DNA from: Haliclystus octoradiatus
Lineage: Eukaryota > Cnidaria > Staurozoa > Stauromedusae > Haliclystidae
Direction of reading: 5' to 3'
DNA: 64,000 nt
Assembly: GCA_916610825.1 (NCBI GenBank)
Contig: OU744447.1
Span: forward strand, 18,941,563 to 19,005,562
Program-made: the position numbers and the translations under genes
The notes under the pieces: generated by a model
The model's database searches: none
What the model was told of the DNA's origin: nothing
The model's input: only the letters and a program-made list of their open reading frames with translations
Shown here: positions 36,901 to 49,985 of the stretch, piece after piece
Layout of the letters: each line of letters begins with the position of its first letter
Position numbering within the stretch: position 1 is the stretch's first letter

Positions 36901-39900
36901 GTCTTCCCATGAACTGCATACAGTCTACGTGTAGACTAGACGTAAACTTCCAAACAGTCTTTAAAAATTCTACGTGCAGACTAGAGTCCTGTCTTCCTAA
37001 GGTCTTCATATAGTCTGCGTGCAGACTAGACCCCAAACTACCATCAGTCTACGTACAGTGTACGTGCAAATTAGAGCCAAGTCTTCCTCTGAACTGCATA
37101 CAGTCTATGCTTAGACTAGACCCAAAAATACCTACAGTCTGCATACAGTCTACGTGCAGACTAGAGCCCAGTCTTCCCATGAACTGCATACAGTCTACGT
37201 GTAGACTAGACCAAAAACTTCCCAACAGTCTGCATAAAATCTACGTGCAGACTAGAGCCCTGTCTTCCTAAGATCTGCATATAGTCTGCGTGCAGACTAG
37301 ACCCCAAACTACCATCAGTCTACGTACAGTCTACGTGCAGATTAGAGCCCAGTCTTCCTTTGAACTTCATACAGTCTACGTGTCGACTAAACCCAAAAAT
37401 ACCAACAGTCTGCATACAGTCTACGTGCAGAGTAGAGCCCAGTCTCCCCTTTAACAGCATACAGTCTACAAGTAGACTAGACCCCAAACTACCATCAGTC
37501 TACGTGAAGTCTACGTGCAGATTAGAGCCCAGTCTTCCTCTGAACTGCATACAGTCTACGTGTCGACTAAACTCAAAGCTACCAACAGTCTGCATACAGT
37601 CTTCGTGCAGACTAGAGCCCAGTCTCCCCTTTAACAGAATACAATCTACAAGTAGACTAGACCCAAAAATACCTACAGTCTGCATACAGTCTAGGTGCAG
37701 ACTATAGCCCAGTCTTCCCATGAACTGCATACAGTCTACGTGTAGACTAGACCCAAAAATTCCAACAGTCTGCATACAGTCTATGTGCAGACTAGAGCGC
37801 AGTCTTCCTACGCTCTGCGTACAGTCTACATGCAGACTAGACCTCAAACTATCACCAGTATACGTACATTCTACTTGCAGACTAGAGCACAGTCTTTGTA
37901 TGATCTGCATACAGTCTACATGCAGACTAGACCCAAAACTACCATCAGTCTACGTACAGTCTACGTGCATATTAGAGCCAAGTCTTCCTCTGAACTGCAT
38001 ACAGTCTACGTGTAGACTAGACCCAAATATACCTACAGTCTGCATACGGTCTACGTGCAGACTAAAGCCAAGTCTTCCAGTGAACTGCATACAGTCTACG
38101 TGTAGACTAGACCAAAAACTTCCCAACAGTCTGCATAAAATCTACGTGTAGACTAGAGCCCTGTCTTCCTAAGATCTGTATATAGTCTGCGTGCAGACTA
38201 GACCCCAAACTACCTTCAGTCTACTTACAGTCTACGTGCAGATTAGAGCCCAGTCTTCCTCTGAGCTGCATACAGTCTACGTGTCGACTAAACCCAAAAA
38301 TACCAACAGTCTGCATACAGTCTACGTGCAGACTAGAGCCCAGTCTCCCCTTTAACAGCATAAAGTCTACAAGTAGATTAGACCCAAAAATACCTACAGT
38401 CTCCATACAGTCTAGGTGCAGACTAGACCCCAGTCTTCCCATGATTTGCATACAGTCTACATGTAGATTAGACCAAAAATTTCCCAAAAGTCTGCATAAA
38501 ATCTACGTGCAGACTAGAGCCCTGTGTTCCTAAGGTCTGCATATAGTCTTTGTGCAGACTAGATCCCAAACTACCATCAGTCTACGTACAGTCTACGTGC
38601 AGATTAGAGCCCAGTATTCCTCTGAACTGCATACAGTCTACGTGTCGACTAAACCCAAAAATACCAACAGTCTGCATACAGTCTTCGTGAAGACTAAAGC
38701 CCAGTCTCCCCTTTAACAGCATACAGGCTACAAGTAGACTAGACCCAAAAATACTTACAGTCTGCATGCAGTCTAGGTGCAGACTAGAGCCCAGTCTTCC
38801 CATGAACTGCATACAGTCTACGTGTAGACTAGACCCAAAAATACCGTCTGCATTCAGTCTATGTGCAGACTAGAGCGCAGTCTTCCTACGGTCTGCGTAC
38901 AGTCTACATGCAGACTAGACATCAAACTATCACCAGTATACGTACATTCTACCTGCAGACTAGAGCACAGTCTTTCTACGATCTGCATACAGTCTACATG
39001 CAGACTAGACCCCAAACTACCATCAATCTACGTACAGTCTACATGCAGACTAGAGGCCAGTCTTCCTACGGTATGCATACAGTCTATGTGCAGACTAAAC
39101 CCCAAACTATCACCATTCTACGTACCGTGTACGTGCAGACTAGAGCCCAGTCTTCCTCTGAACTGCATACAGTCTACGCTTAGACTAGACCCAAAAATAC
39201 CTGCAGTCTGTATACCGTCTACGTGCAGACAAGAGCCCAGTCTCCCCTTTAACAGCATACAGTCTACGTGTAGACTAGACCAAAAAATACCTACCGTCTG
39301 TATACAGTCTACGTGCAGACAAGAGCCCAGTCTCCCCTTTAACAGCATACAGTCTACGTGTAGACTAGACCCAAAAATACGTACAGTCTGCATACAGTCT
39401 AGGTGCAGACTAGAGCCCAGTCTTCCCATGAACTGCATACAGTCTACGTGTAGACTAGACGTAAACTTCCAAACAGTCTTTAAAAAATCTACGTGCAGAC
39501 TAGAGGCCTGTCTTCCTAAGGTCTGCATATAGTCTGCGTGCAGACTAGACCCCAAACTACCATCAGTCTACGTACAGTGTACGTGCAGATTAGAGCCCAG
39601 TCTTCCTCTGAACTGCATACAGTCTACGCTTAGACTAGACCCAAAAATACCTACAGTCTGCATACAGTCTTCGTGAAGACTAGAGCCCAGTCTCCCCTTT
39701 AACAGCATACAGGCTACAAGTAGACTAGACCCAAAAATACTTACAGTCTGCATGCAGTCTAGGTGCAGACTAGAGCCCAGTCTTCCCATGAACTGCATAC
39801 AGTCTACGTGTAGACTAGACCCAAAAATACCATCTGCATTCAGTCTATGTGCAGACTAGAGCGCAGTCTTCCTACGGTCTGCGTACAGTCTACATGCAGA

Positions 39901-42900
39901 CTAGACATCAAACTATCACCAGTATACCTACATTCTACCTGCAGACTAGAGCACAGTCTTTCTACGATCTGCATACAGTCTACATGCAGACTAGACCCCA
40001 AACTACCATCAGTCTACGTACAGTCTACGTGCAGATTAGAGCCCAGTCTTCCTCTGAACTGCATACAGTCTACGTGTAGACTAGACCCAAATATACCTAC
40101 AGTCTGCAATCGGTCTACGTGCAGACTAGAGCCCAGTCTTCCTCTGAACTGCATACAGTCTACGTGTCGACTAAACCCAAAAATACCAACAGTCTGCATA
40201 CAGTCTAGGTGCAGAGTAGAGCCCAGTCTCCCCCTTTAACAGCATACAGTCTACAAGTAGACTAGACCCCAAACTACCATCAGTCTACGTACAGTCTACG
40301 TGCAGATTAGAGCTCAGTCTTCCTCTGAACTGCATACAGTCTACGTGTCGAATAGACCCAAAAATACCTACAGTCTGCATACAGTCTAGGTGCAGACTAG
40401 AGCCCAGTCTTCCCATGAACTGCATAAAGTCTACGTGTAGACTAGACCAAAAATACCAACAGTCTGCATACAGTCTATGTGCAGACTAGAGCGCAGTCTT
40501 CCTACGGTCTGCGTACGGTCTACATGCAGACTAGACCTCAAACTTTCACCACTATACGTACATTCTACCTGCAGACTAGAGCACAGCCTTTCTACGATCT
40601 GCATACAGTCTACATGCAGACTAGACCCAAAACTACAATCAATCTACGTACAGTCTACGTGCAGACTAGAGGCCAGTCTTCCTACGGTATGCATACAGTG
40701 TATGTGCATACTAAACCCCATACTATCACAAGTCTACGTACCGTGTACGTGGAGACTAGAGCCCAGTCTTCCTTTGAACTGCTTACAGTCTACGTGTAGA
40801 CTGGACCAAAAAATACCAAGAGTCTGCATACAGTCTACGTGTAGACTAGACCCAAAATTACCAACAGTCTTCATACAGGCTACGTACAGACAAGGTCCCA
40901 GTCTCCCCTTTAACAGCATACAGTCTACCTGTAGACTAGACCCAAAAATACCTACAGTTTGCATACCGTCTACGAGCAGACTAGAGCCCAGTCTTCCCAT
41001 GAACTGCATACAGTCCATTTGTAGACTAGACCCAAAAATACCAACAGTCTGCATACAGTCTATGTGCAGACTAGAGCCCAGTCTTCCTACGGTCTCCATA
41101 TAGTCTACGTGCAGAGTAGACCCAAAACTATCACCAGCATACGTACATTCTACATGCAGACTAGAGCTCAGTCTTCCTACGGTCTGCATACAGTCTACGT
41201 GCAGACTAAACCCCAAACTACTATCAGTCTACGTACAGTCTACATGCAGACTAGAGCCAAGTCTTCCTATGAACTGCTTACAGTCTACGTGTAGATTAGA
41301 CAAAAAAATACCAACAGTCTTCTTACAGGCTACGTACAGACAAGGGCCCAGTCTCCCCTTTAACAGCATACAGTCTACGTGTAGACTAGACCAAAAAATA
41401 CCTACCATCTGTATACCGTCTACGTGCAGACAAGAGCCCAGTCTCCCCTTTAACAGCATACAGTCTACGTGTAGACTAGACCAAAAAATACCTACCGTCT
41501 GTATACAGTCTACGTGCAGACAAGAGCCCAGTCTCTCCTTTAACAGCATACAGTCTACGTGTAGACTAGACCCAAAAATACGTACAGTCTGCATACAGTC
41601 TAGGTGCAGACTAGAGCCCAGTCTTCCCATGAACTGCATACAGTCTACGTGTAGACTAGACCTAAACTTCCAAACAGTCTTTAAAAAATCTACGTGCAGA
41701 CTAGAGCCCTGTCTTCCTAAGGTCTGCATATAGTCTGCGTGCAGACTAGACCCCAAACTACCATCAGTCGACGTACAGTGTACGTGCAGATTAGAGCCCA
41801 GTCTTCCTCTGAACTGCATACAGTCTACGCTTAGACTAGACCCAAAAATACCTACAGTCTGCATACAGTCTACCTGCAGACTAGAGCCTAGTCTTCCCAT
41901 GAACTGCATACAGTCTACGTGTAGACTAGACCAAAAACTTCCCAACAGTCTGCATAAAATCTACGTGCAGACTAGAGCCCTGTCTTCCTAAGATCTTCAT
42001 ATAGTCTGCGTATAGTCTGCGTGCAGACTAGACCCCAAACTACCATCAGTCTACGTACAGTCTACGTGCAGATTAGAGCCCAGTCTTCCTTTGAACTGCA
42101 TACAGTCTACTTGTCGACTAAACCCAAAAATACCAACAGTCTGCATACAGTCTACGTGCAGACTAGAGCCCAGTCTCCCCTTTAACAACATACAATCTAC
42201 AAGTAGACTAGACCCAAAAATACCTACAGTCTGCATACAGTCTACGTGCAGACTAGAGCCTGGTCTTCCCATGAACTGCATACAGTCTACGTGTAGACTA
42301 GACCAAAAACTTCCCAACAGTCTGCATAAAATCTACGTGCAGACTAGAGCCCTGTCTTCCTAAGATCTTCATATAGTCTGCGTGCAGACTAGACCCCAAA
42401 CTACCATCAGTCTACGTACAGTCTACGTGCAGATTAGAGCCCAGTCTTCCTTTGAACTGCATACAGTCTACGTGTCGACTACACCCAAAACTACCAACAG
42501 TCTGCATACAGTCTTCGTGCAGACTAGAGCCCAGTCTCTCCTTTAACAGCATACAATCTACCAGTAGACTAGACCCAAAAATACCTACAGTCTGCATACA
42601 GTCTAGGTGCAGACTAGAGCCCAGTCTTCCCATGAATTGCATACATTCTACGTGTAGACTAGACCCAAAAACATCAACAGTCTGCATACAGTCTATGTGC
42701 AGACTAGAGCGCAGTCTTCCTACGCTCTGCGTTCAGTCTACATGCAGACTAGACCTCAAACTATCACCAGTATACGAACATTCTACCTGCAGACTAGAGC
42801 ACAGTCTTTCTACGATCTGCATACAGTCTACATGCAGACTAGACCCCAAACTACGATCAGTCTACGTACAGTCTACGTGCAGATTAGAGCCCAGTCTTCC

Positions 42901-44848
42901 TCTGAACTGCATACAGTCTACGTGTAGACTAGACCCAAATATACCTACAGTCTGCATACGGTCTACGTGCAGACTAAAGCCCAGTCTTCCAGTGAACTGC
43001 ATACAGTCCACGTGTAGACTAGACCAAAAACTTTCCAACAGTCTGCATAAAATCTACGTGTAGACTAGAGCCCTGTCTTCCTAAGATCTGTATATAGTCT
43101 GCGTGCAGACTAGACCCCAAACTACCATCAGTCTACTTACAGTCTACGTGCAGATTAGAGCCCAGTCTTCCTATGAGCTGCATACAGTCTACGTGTCGAC
43201 TAAACCCAAAAATACCAACAGTCTGCATACAGTCTACGTGCAGACTAGGGCCCAGTCTCCCCTTTAACAGCATAAAGTCTACAAGTAGACTAGACCCAAA
43301 AACACGTACATTCTCCATACAGTCTAGGTGCATACTAGAGCCCAGTCTTCCCATGATTTGCACACAGTCTACATGTAGATTAGACCAAAAACTTCCAAAA
43401 AGTCTGCATAAAATCTACGTGCAGACTAGAGCCCTGTGTTCCTAAGGTCTGCATATAGTCTTCGTGCAGACTAGATCCCAAACTACCATCAGTCTACGTA
43501 CAGTCTAGGTGCAGATTAGAGCCCAGTATTCCTCTGAACTGCATACAGTCTACGTGTCGACTAAACCCAAAAATACCAACAGTCTGCATACAGTCTTCGT
43601 GAAGACTAGAGCCCAGTCTCCCCTTTAACAGCATACAGGCTACAAGTAGACTAGACCCAAAAATACTTACAGTCTGCATGCAGTCTAGGTGCAGACTAGA
43701 GCCCAGTCTTCCCATGAACTGCATACAGTCTACGTGTAGACTAGACCCAAAAATACCGTCTGCATTCTGTCTATGTGCAGACTAGAGCGCAGTCTTCCTA
43801 CGGTCTGCGTACAGTCTACATGCAGACTAGACATCAAACTATCACCAGTATACGTACATTCTACCTGCAGACTAGAGCACAGTCTTTCTACGATCTGCAT
43901 ACAGTCTACATGCAGACTAGACCCCAAACTACCATCAATCTACGTACAGTCTACATGCAGACTAGAGGCCAGTCTTCCTACGGTATGCATACAGTCTATG
44001 TGCAGACTAAACCCCAAACTATCACCATTCTACGTACCGTGTACGTCCAGACTAGAGCCCAGTCTTCCTCTGAACTGCATACAGTCTACGCTCAGACTAG
44101 ACCCAAAAATACCTACAGTCTGTTTACCGTCTACGTGCAGACAAGAGCCCAGTCTCCCCTTTAACAGCATACAGTCTACGTGTAGACTAAACCAAAAAAT
44201 ACCTACCGTCTGTATACAGTCTACGTGCAGACAAGAGCCCAGTCTCCCCTTTAACAGCATACAGTCTACGTGTAGACTAGACCCAAAAATAAGTACAGTC
44301 TGCATACAGTCTAGGTGCAGACTAGAGCCCAGTCTTCCAATGAACTGCATACAGTCTACGTGTAGACTAGACGTAAACTTCCAAACAGTCTTTAAAAAAT
44401 CTACGTGCAGACTAGAGCCCAGTCTTCCCATGAACTGCATAAAGTCTACGTGTAGACTAGACCAAAAATACCAACAGTCTGCATACAGTCTATGTGCAGA
44501 CTAGAGCGCAGTCTTCCTACGGTCTGCGTACGGTCTACATGCAGACTAGACCTCAAACTTTCACCACTATACGTACATTCTACCTGCAGACTAGAGCACA
44601 GCCTTTCTACGATCTGCATACAGTCTACATGCAGACTAGACCCCAAACTATCACAAGTCTACGTACCGTGTACGTGCAGACTAGAGCCCAGTCTTCCTTT
44701 GAACTGCTTACAGTCTACGTGTAGAATGGACCAAAAAATACCAAGAGTCTGCATACAGTCTACGTGTAGACTAGACCCAAAATTACCAACAGTCTTCATA
44801 CAGGCTACGTACAGACAAGGGCCCAGTCTCCCCTTTAACAGCATACAG
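33930..44848. repeat. Long duplication P1 (copy P2 at 53,262 to window end)
   Basis: Matches P2 at an offset of 19,332 from about 33,930 to 41,572 and 19,152 from 41,753 to 44,848. The 180 bp at 41,573-41,752 are absent from P2. P1 contains U2 (34,740-40,008), an X patch (to 40,424) and V2 (41,753-43,151). Substitutions I noticed against P2 are 34,379 A/T, 39,332 C/T, 40,896 T/G and 42,685 C/A. So few changes in over 10 kb make this the youngest large duplication here. Confidence 0.9.
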
Positions 44849-47800
44849 GCTACAAGTAGACTAGACCCAAAAATACGTACAGTCTGCATGCAGTCTAGGT
44901 GCAGACTAGAGCCCAGTCTTCCCATGAACTGCATACAGTCTACGTGTAGACTAGACCCAAAAATACCGTCTGCATTCAGTCTATGTGCAGACTAGAGCGC
45001 AGTCTTCCTACGGTCTGCGTACAGTCTACATGCAGACTAGACATCAAACTATCACCAGTATACGTACATTCTACCTGCAGACTAGAGCACAGTCTTTCTA
45101 CGATCTGCATACAGTCTACATGCAGACTAGACCCCAAACTACCATCAATCTACGTACAGTCTACATGCAGACTAGAGGCCAGTCTTCCTACGGTATGCAT
45201 ACAGTCTATGTGCAGACTAAACCCCAAACTATCACCATTCTACGTACCGTGTACGTGCAGACTAGAGCCCAGTCTTCCTCTGAACTGCATACAGTCTACG
45301 CTTAGACTAGACCCAAAAATACCTACAGTCTGTATACCGTCTACGTGCAGACAAGAGCCCAGTCTCCCCTTTAACAGCATACAGTCTACGTGTAGACTAG
45401 ACCAAAAAATACCTACCGTCTGTATACAGTCTACGTGCAGACAAGAGCCCAGTCTCCCCTTTAACAGCATACAGTCTACGTGTAGACTAGACCCAAAAAT
45501 ACGTACAGTCTGCATACAGTCTAGGTGCAGACTAGAGCCCAGTCTTCCCATGAACTGCATACAGTCTACGTGTAGACTAGACGTAAACTTCCAAACAGTC
45601 TTTAAATAATCTACGTGCAGACTAGAGGCCTGTCTTCCTAAGGTCTGCATATAGTCTGCGTGCAGACTAGACCCCAAACTACCATCAGTCTACGTACAGT
45701 GTACGTGCAGATTAGAGCCCAGTCTTCCTCTGAACTGCATACAGTCTACGCTTAGACTAGACCCAAAAATACCTACAGTCTGCATACAGTCTTCGTGAAG
45801 ACTAGAGCCCAGTCTCCCCTTTAACAGCATACAGGCTACAAGTAGACTAGACCCAAAAATACTTACAGTCTGCATGCAGTCTAGGTGCAGACTAGAGCCC
45901 AGTCTTCCCATGAACTGCATACAGTCTACGTGTAGACTAGACCCAAAAATACCATCTGCATTCAGTCTATGTGCAGACTAGAGCGCAGTCTTCCTACGGT
46001 CTGCGTACAGTCTACATGCAGACTAGACATCAAACTATCACCAGTATACCTACATTCTACCTGCAAACTAGAGCACAGTCTTTCTACGATCTGCATACAG
46101 TCTACATGCAGACTAGACCCCAAACTACCATCAATCTACGTACAGTCTACATGCAGACTAGAGGCCAGTCTTCCTACGGTATGCATACAGTCTATGTGCA
46201 GACTAAACCCCAAACTATCACCATTCTACGTACCGTGTACGTGCAGACTAGAGCCCAGTCTTCCTCTGAACTGCATACAGTCTACGCTTAGACTAGACCC
46301 AAAAATACCTACCGTCTGTATACAGTCTACGTGCAGACTAGAGCCCAGTCTTCCCATGAACTGCATACAGTCTACGTGTAGATTAGACCCAAAACTTCCC
46401 AACAGTCTGCATAAAATCTACGTGCAGATTAGAGCCCTGTCTTCCTAAGGTCTGCATATAGTCTGTGTGCAGACTAGACCCCAAACTACCATCAGTCTAC
46501 GTACATTTTATCTGCAGACTAGACCACAGTCTTCCTACGATCTGCATACAGTCTACATGCAGACTAAACCCCAAACTACCATCAATCTACGTACAGTCTA
46601 CGTGCATACTAGAGGCCAGTCTTCGTACGGTCTGAATACAGTCTACGTGCAGACTAGAGTCCAGTCTTCCCATGAACTGCATACAGTCTACGTGTCGACT
46701 AAACCCAAAAATACCAACAGTCTGCATACAGTCTACGTGCAGACTAGAGCCCAGTCTCCCCTTTAACAACATAAAGTCTACAAGTAGATTAGACCCAAAA
46801 ATACCTACAGTCTCCATAGAATCTAGGTGCAGACTAGACCCCAGTCTTCCCATGATTTGCATACAGTCTACATGTAGATTAGACCAAAAATTTCCCAAAA
46901 GTCTGCATAAAATCTACGTGCAGACTAGAGCCCTGTGTTCCTAAGGTATGCATATAGTCTGCGTGCAGACTAGATCCCAAACTACCATCAGTCTACGTAC
47001 ATTCTATCTGCAGACTAGACCACAGTCTTCCTACGGTATGCATACAGTCTATGTGCAGACTAGACCCCAACTATCACCAGTCTACGTAAAGTATACGTGA
47101 AGACTAGAGCCTAGTGTTCCCCCAAACGTCATACAGTCTACGTGTAGACTAGAGCCCGGTCTCCCCTTTAACTGCATACAGTCTACGTGTAGACTAGACC
47201 CAAAATACCAACAGTCTGCATGCAGTCTACGTGCAGACTAGAGCCCAGTCTCTCCTTTAACTGCATACAGTCTACGTGTAGACTAGACCCAAAAATACCT
47301 ACAGTCTGCATACGGCCTACGTGCAGACTATAGCCCAGTCTTCCCATGAACTGCATACATTCCATTTGTAGACTAGACCCAAAATACCAATTGTCTGCAT
47401 ACAGTCTATGTGCAGACTAGAGCCCAGTCTTCCTACGGTCTGCATATAGTCTACGTGCAGAGTAGACTCCAAACTATCACCAGCATACGTACAATTTACA
47501 TGCAGACTAGAGCACAGTCTTCCTACGGTCTGCATACAGTCTACGTGCAGACTAAACCCCAAACTACTATCAGTCTACGTACAGTATACGTGCAGACTAG
47601 CGGCCAGTCTTCCTACGGTATGCATATAGTCTGAGTGCAGACTAGACCCCAAACTACCATCAGTCTATGTACAGTCTACGTGCAGATTAGAGCCCAGTCT
47701 TCCTCTGAACTGCATACAGTCTACGTGTAGACTAAACCCAAAAATACCTACAGTCTGCATACAGTCTATTACAGACTAGAGCCCAGTCTTCCCATGAACT

Positions 47801-49985
47801 GCATACAGTCTACGTGTAGACTAGACCCAAAACTTCCCAACAGTCTGCATAAAATCTACCTGCAGACTAGAGCCCAAACTACCATCAGTCTACGTACAGT
47901 CTTCCTCTGAACTGCATGCAGTCTACGTGTCGAATAGACCAAAAAATACCAACAGTCTGCATACAGTCTACGTACAGACTAGAGCCCAGTCTCCCATTTA
48001 ACAGCATACAGTCTACAAGTAGACTAGACCCAAAAATACCTACAGTCTGCATACAGTCTAGGTGCAGACTAGAGCCCAGTCTTCCCATGAACTGCATACA
48101 GTCCACGTGTAGACTAGACCCAAAAATACCTACAGTCTGCATACCGTCTACGTGCAGACTAGAGACCAGTCTTCCCATGAACTGCATACAGTCTACGTGT
48201 AGACTAGACACAAAAATACCAACAGTCTGCATACAGTCTATGTGCAGACTAGAGCGCAGTCTTCCTACGATCTGCGTACAGTCTACATGCAGACTAAAAG
48301 TCAAACTATCACCAGTATACGTACATTCTGCCTGAAGACTAGAGCACAGTCTTTCTACGATCTGCATACAGTCTACATGCAGACTAGTCACAAACTACCA
48401 TCAATCTACGTACAGTCTACGTGCAGACTGGAGGCCCTTCTTCCTACGGTATGCATACAGTCTATGTGCAGACTAGACCCCAAACTATCACCAGTCTACG
48501 TACCGTGTACGTACAGACTAGAGCCAAGTCTTCCTCTGAACTACATACATTCTACGTGTCGACTAAACCCAAAAATACCAACAGTCTGCATACAGTCTAC
48601 GTGCAGAGTAGGGCCCAGTCTCCCCTTTTACAGCATACAGTCTACAAGTAGACTAGACCCCAAACTACCATCAGTCTACGTATAGTCTTCGTGCAGACTA
48701 GAGCCCATTCTTCCTCTGAACTGCATACAGTCTACGTGTTGACTAGACCCAAAATTACCTACAGTCTGCATACAGTCTAGGTGCAGACTAGAGCCCAGTC
48801 TTCCAATGAACTGCATACAGTCTACGTGTAGACTAGACCCAAAAACACCAACAGTCTGCATACAGTCTATGTGCAGACTAGAGCGCAGTCTTCCTACGGT
48901 TTGCGTACAGTCTACATGCAGACTAGACCTCAAACTATCACCAGTATACGTACATTCTACCTGCAGACTAGAGCACAGCCATTCTACGATCTGCATACAG
49001 TCTACAGGCAGACTAGACCAAAAACTACCATAAATCTACGTACAGTCTACGTGCAGACTAGAGGCCAGTCTTCCTACGGTATGCATACAGTGTATGTGCA
49101 GACTAGACCCCAAACTGTCACAAGTCTACGTACCGTGTACGTGCAGACTAGAGCCCAGTCTTCCTTTGAACTGCTTACAGTCTACGTGTAGACTGGACCA
49201 AAAAATACCAATGGTCTGCATACAGTCTACGTGTAGACTAGACCCAAAACTACCAACAGTCTTCATACAGGCTACGTACAGACAAGGGCCCAGTCTCCCC
49301 TTTAACAGCATACAGTCTACCTGTAGACTAGACCCAAAAATACCTACCGTCTGTATACAGTCTACGTGCAGACAAGAGCCCAGTCTCCCCTTTAACAGCA
49401 TACAGTCTACGTGTAGACTAGACCCAAAAATACCTACAGTCTGCATACGGTCTAGGTAAAGGACTAGAGCCCAGTCTCCCCTTTAACAGCATACAATCTA
49501 CAAGTAGACTAGACCCAAAAATACCTACAGTCTGCATACAGTCTACGTGCAGACTAGAGCCTGGTCTTCCCATGAACTGCATACAGTCTACGTGTAGACT
49601 AGACCAAAAACTTTCCAACAGTCTGCATAAAATCTACGTGCAGACTAGAGCCCTGTCTTCCTAAGATCTTCATATAGTCTGCGTGCAGACTAGACCCCAA
49701 ACTTCCATCAGTCTACGTACAGTCTACGTGCAGATTAGAGCCCAGTCTTCCTTTGAACTGCATACAGTCTACGTGTCGACTAAAACCAAAACTACCAACA
49801 GTCTGCATACAGTCTTCGTGCAAACTAGAGCCCAGTCTCCCCTTTAACAGCATACAATCTACAAGTAGACCAGACCCAAAAATAACTACAGTCTGCATAC
49901 AGTCTAGGTGCAGACTAGAGTCCAGTCTTCCTCTGAACTGCATACGGTCTACGTGTTGACTAGACCCAAAATTACCTACAGTCTG
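44825..49985. repeat. Higher-order block Q2 (copy of Q1, contains T3)
   Basis: Follows 12,225-17,385 at offset 32,600, then 32,601. The shift is at 49,458-49,461, where GGTGCAGACTAG of Q1 reads GGTAAAGGACTAG. At about 49,986 the path switches from the Q1 continuation to the R1 path (AGTCTTTCAATGAAC, GACTAGAACC). About 1,803 bp corresponding to 17,385-19,188 are therefore skipped. Q2 begins where P1's matched part ends, so P1, Q2 and R3 are directly adjacent. Confidence 0.85.
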
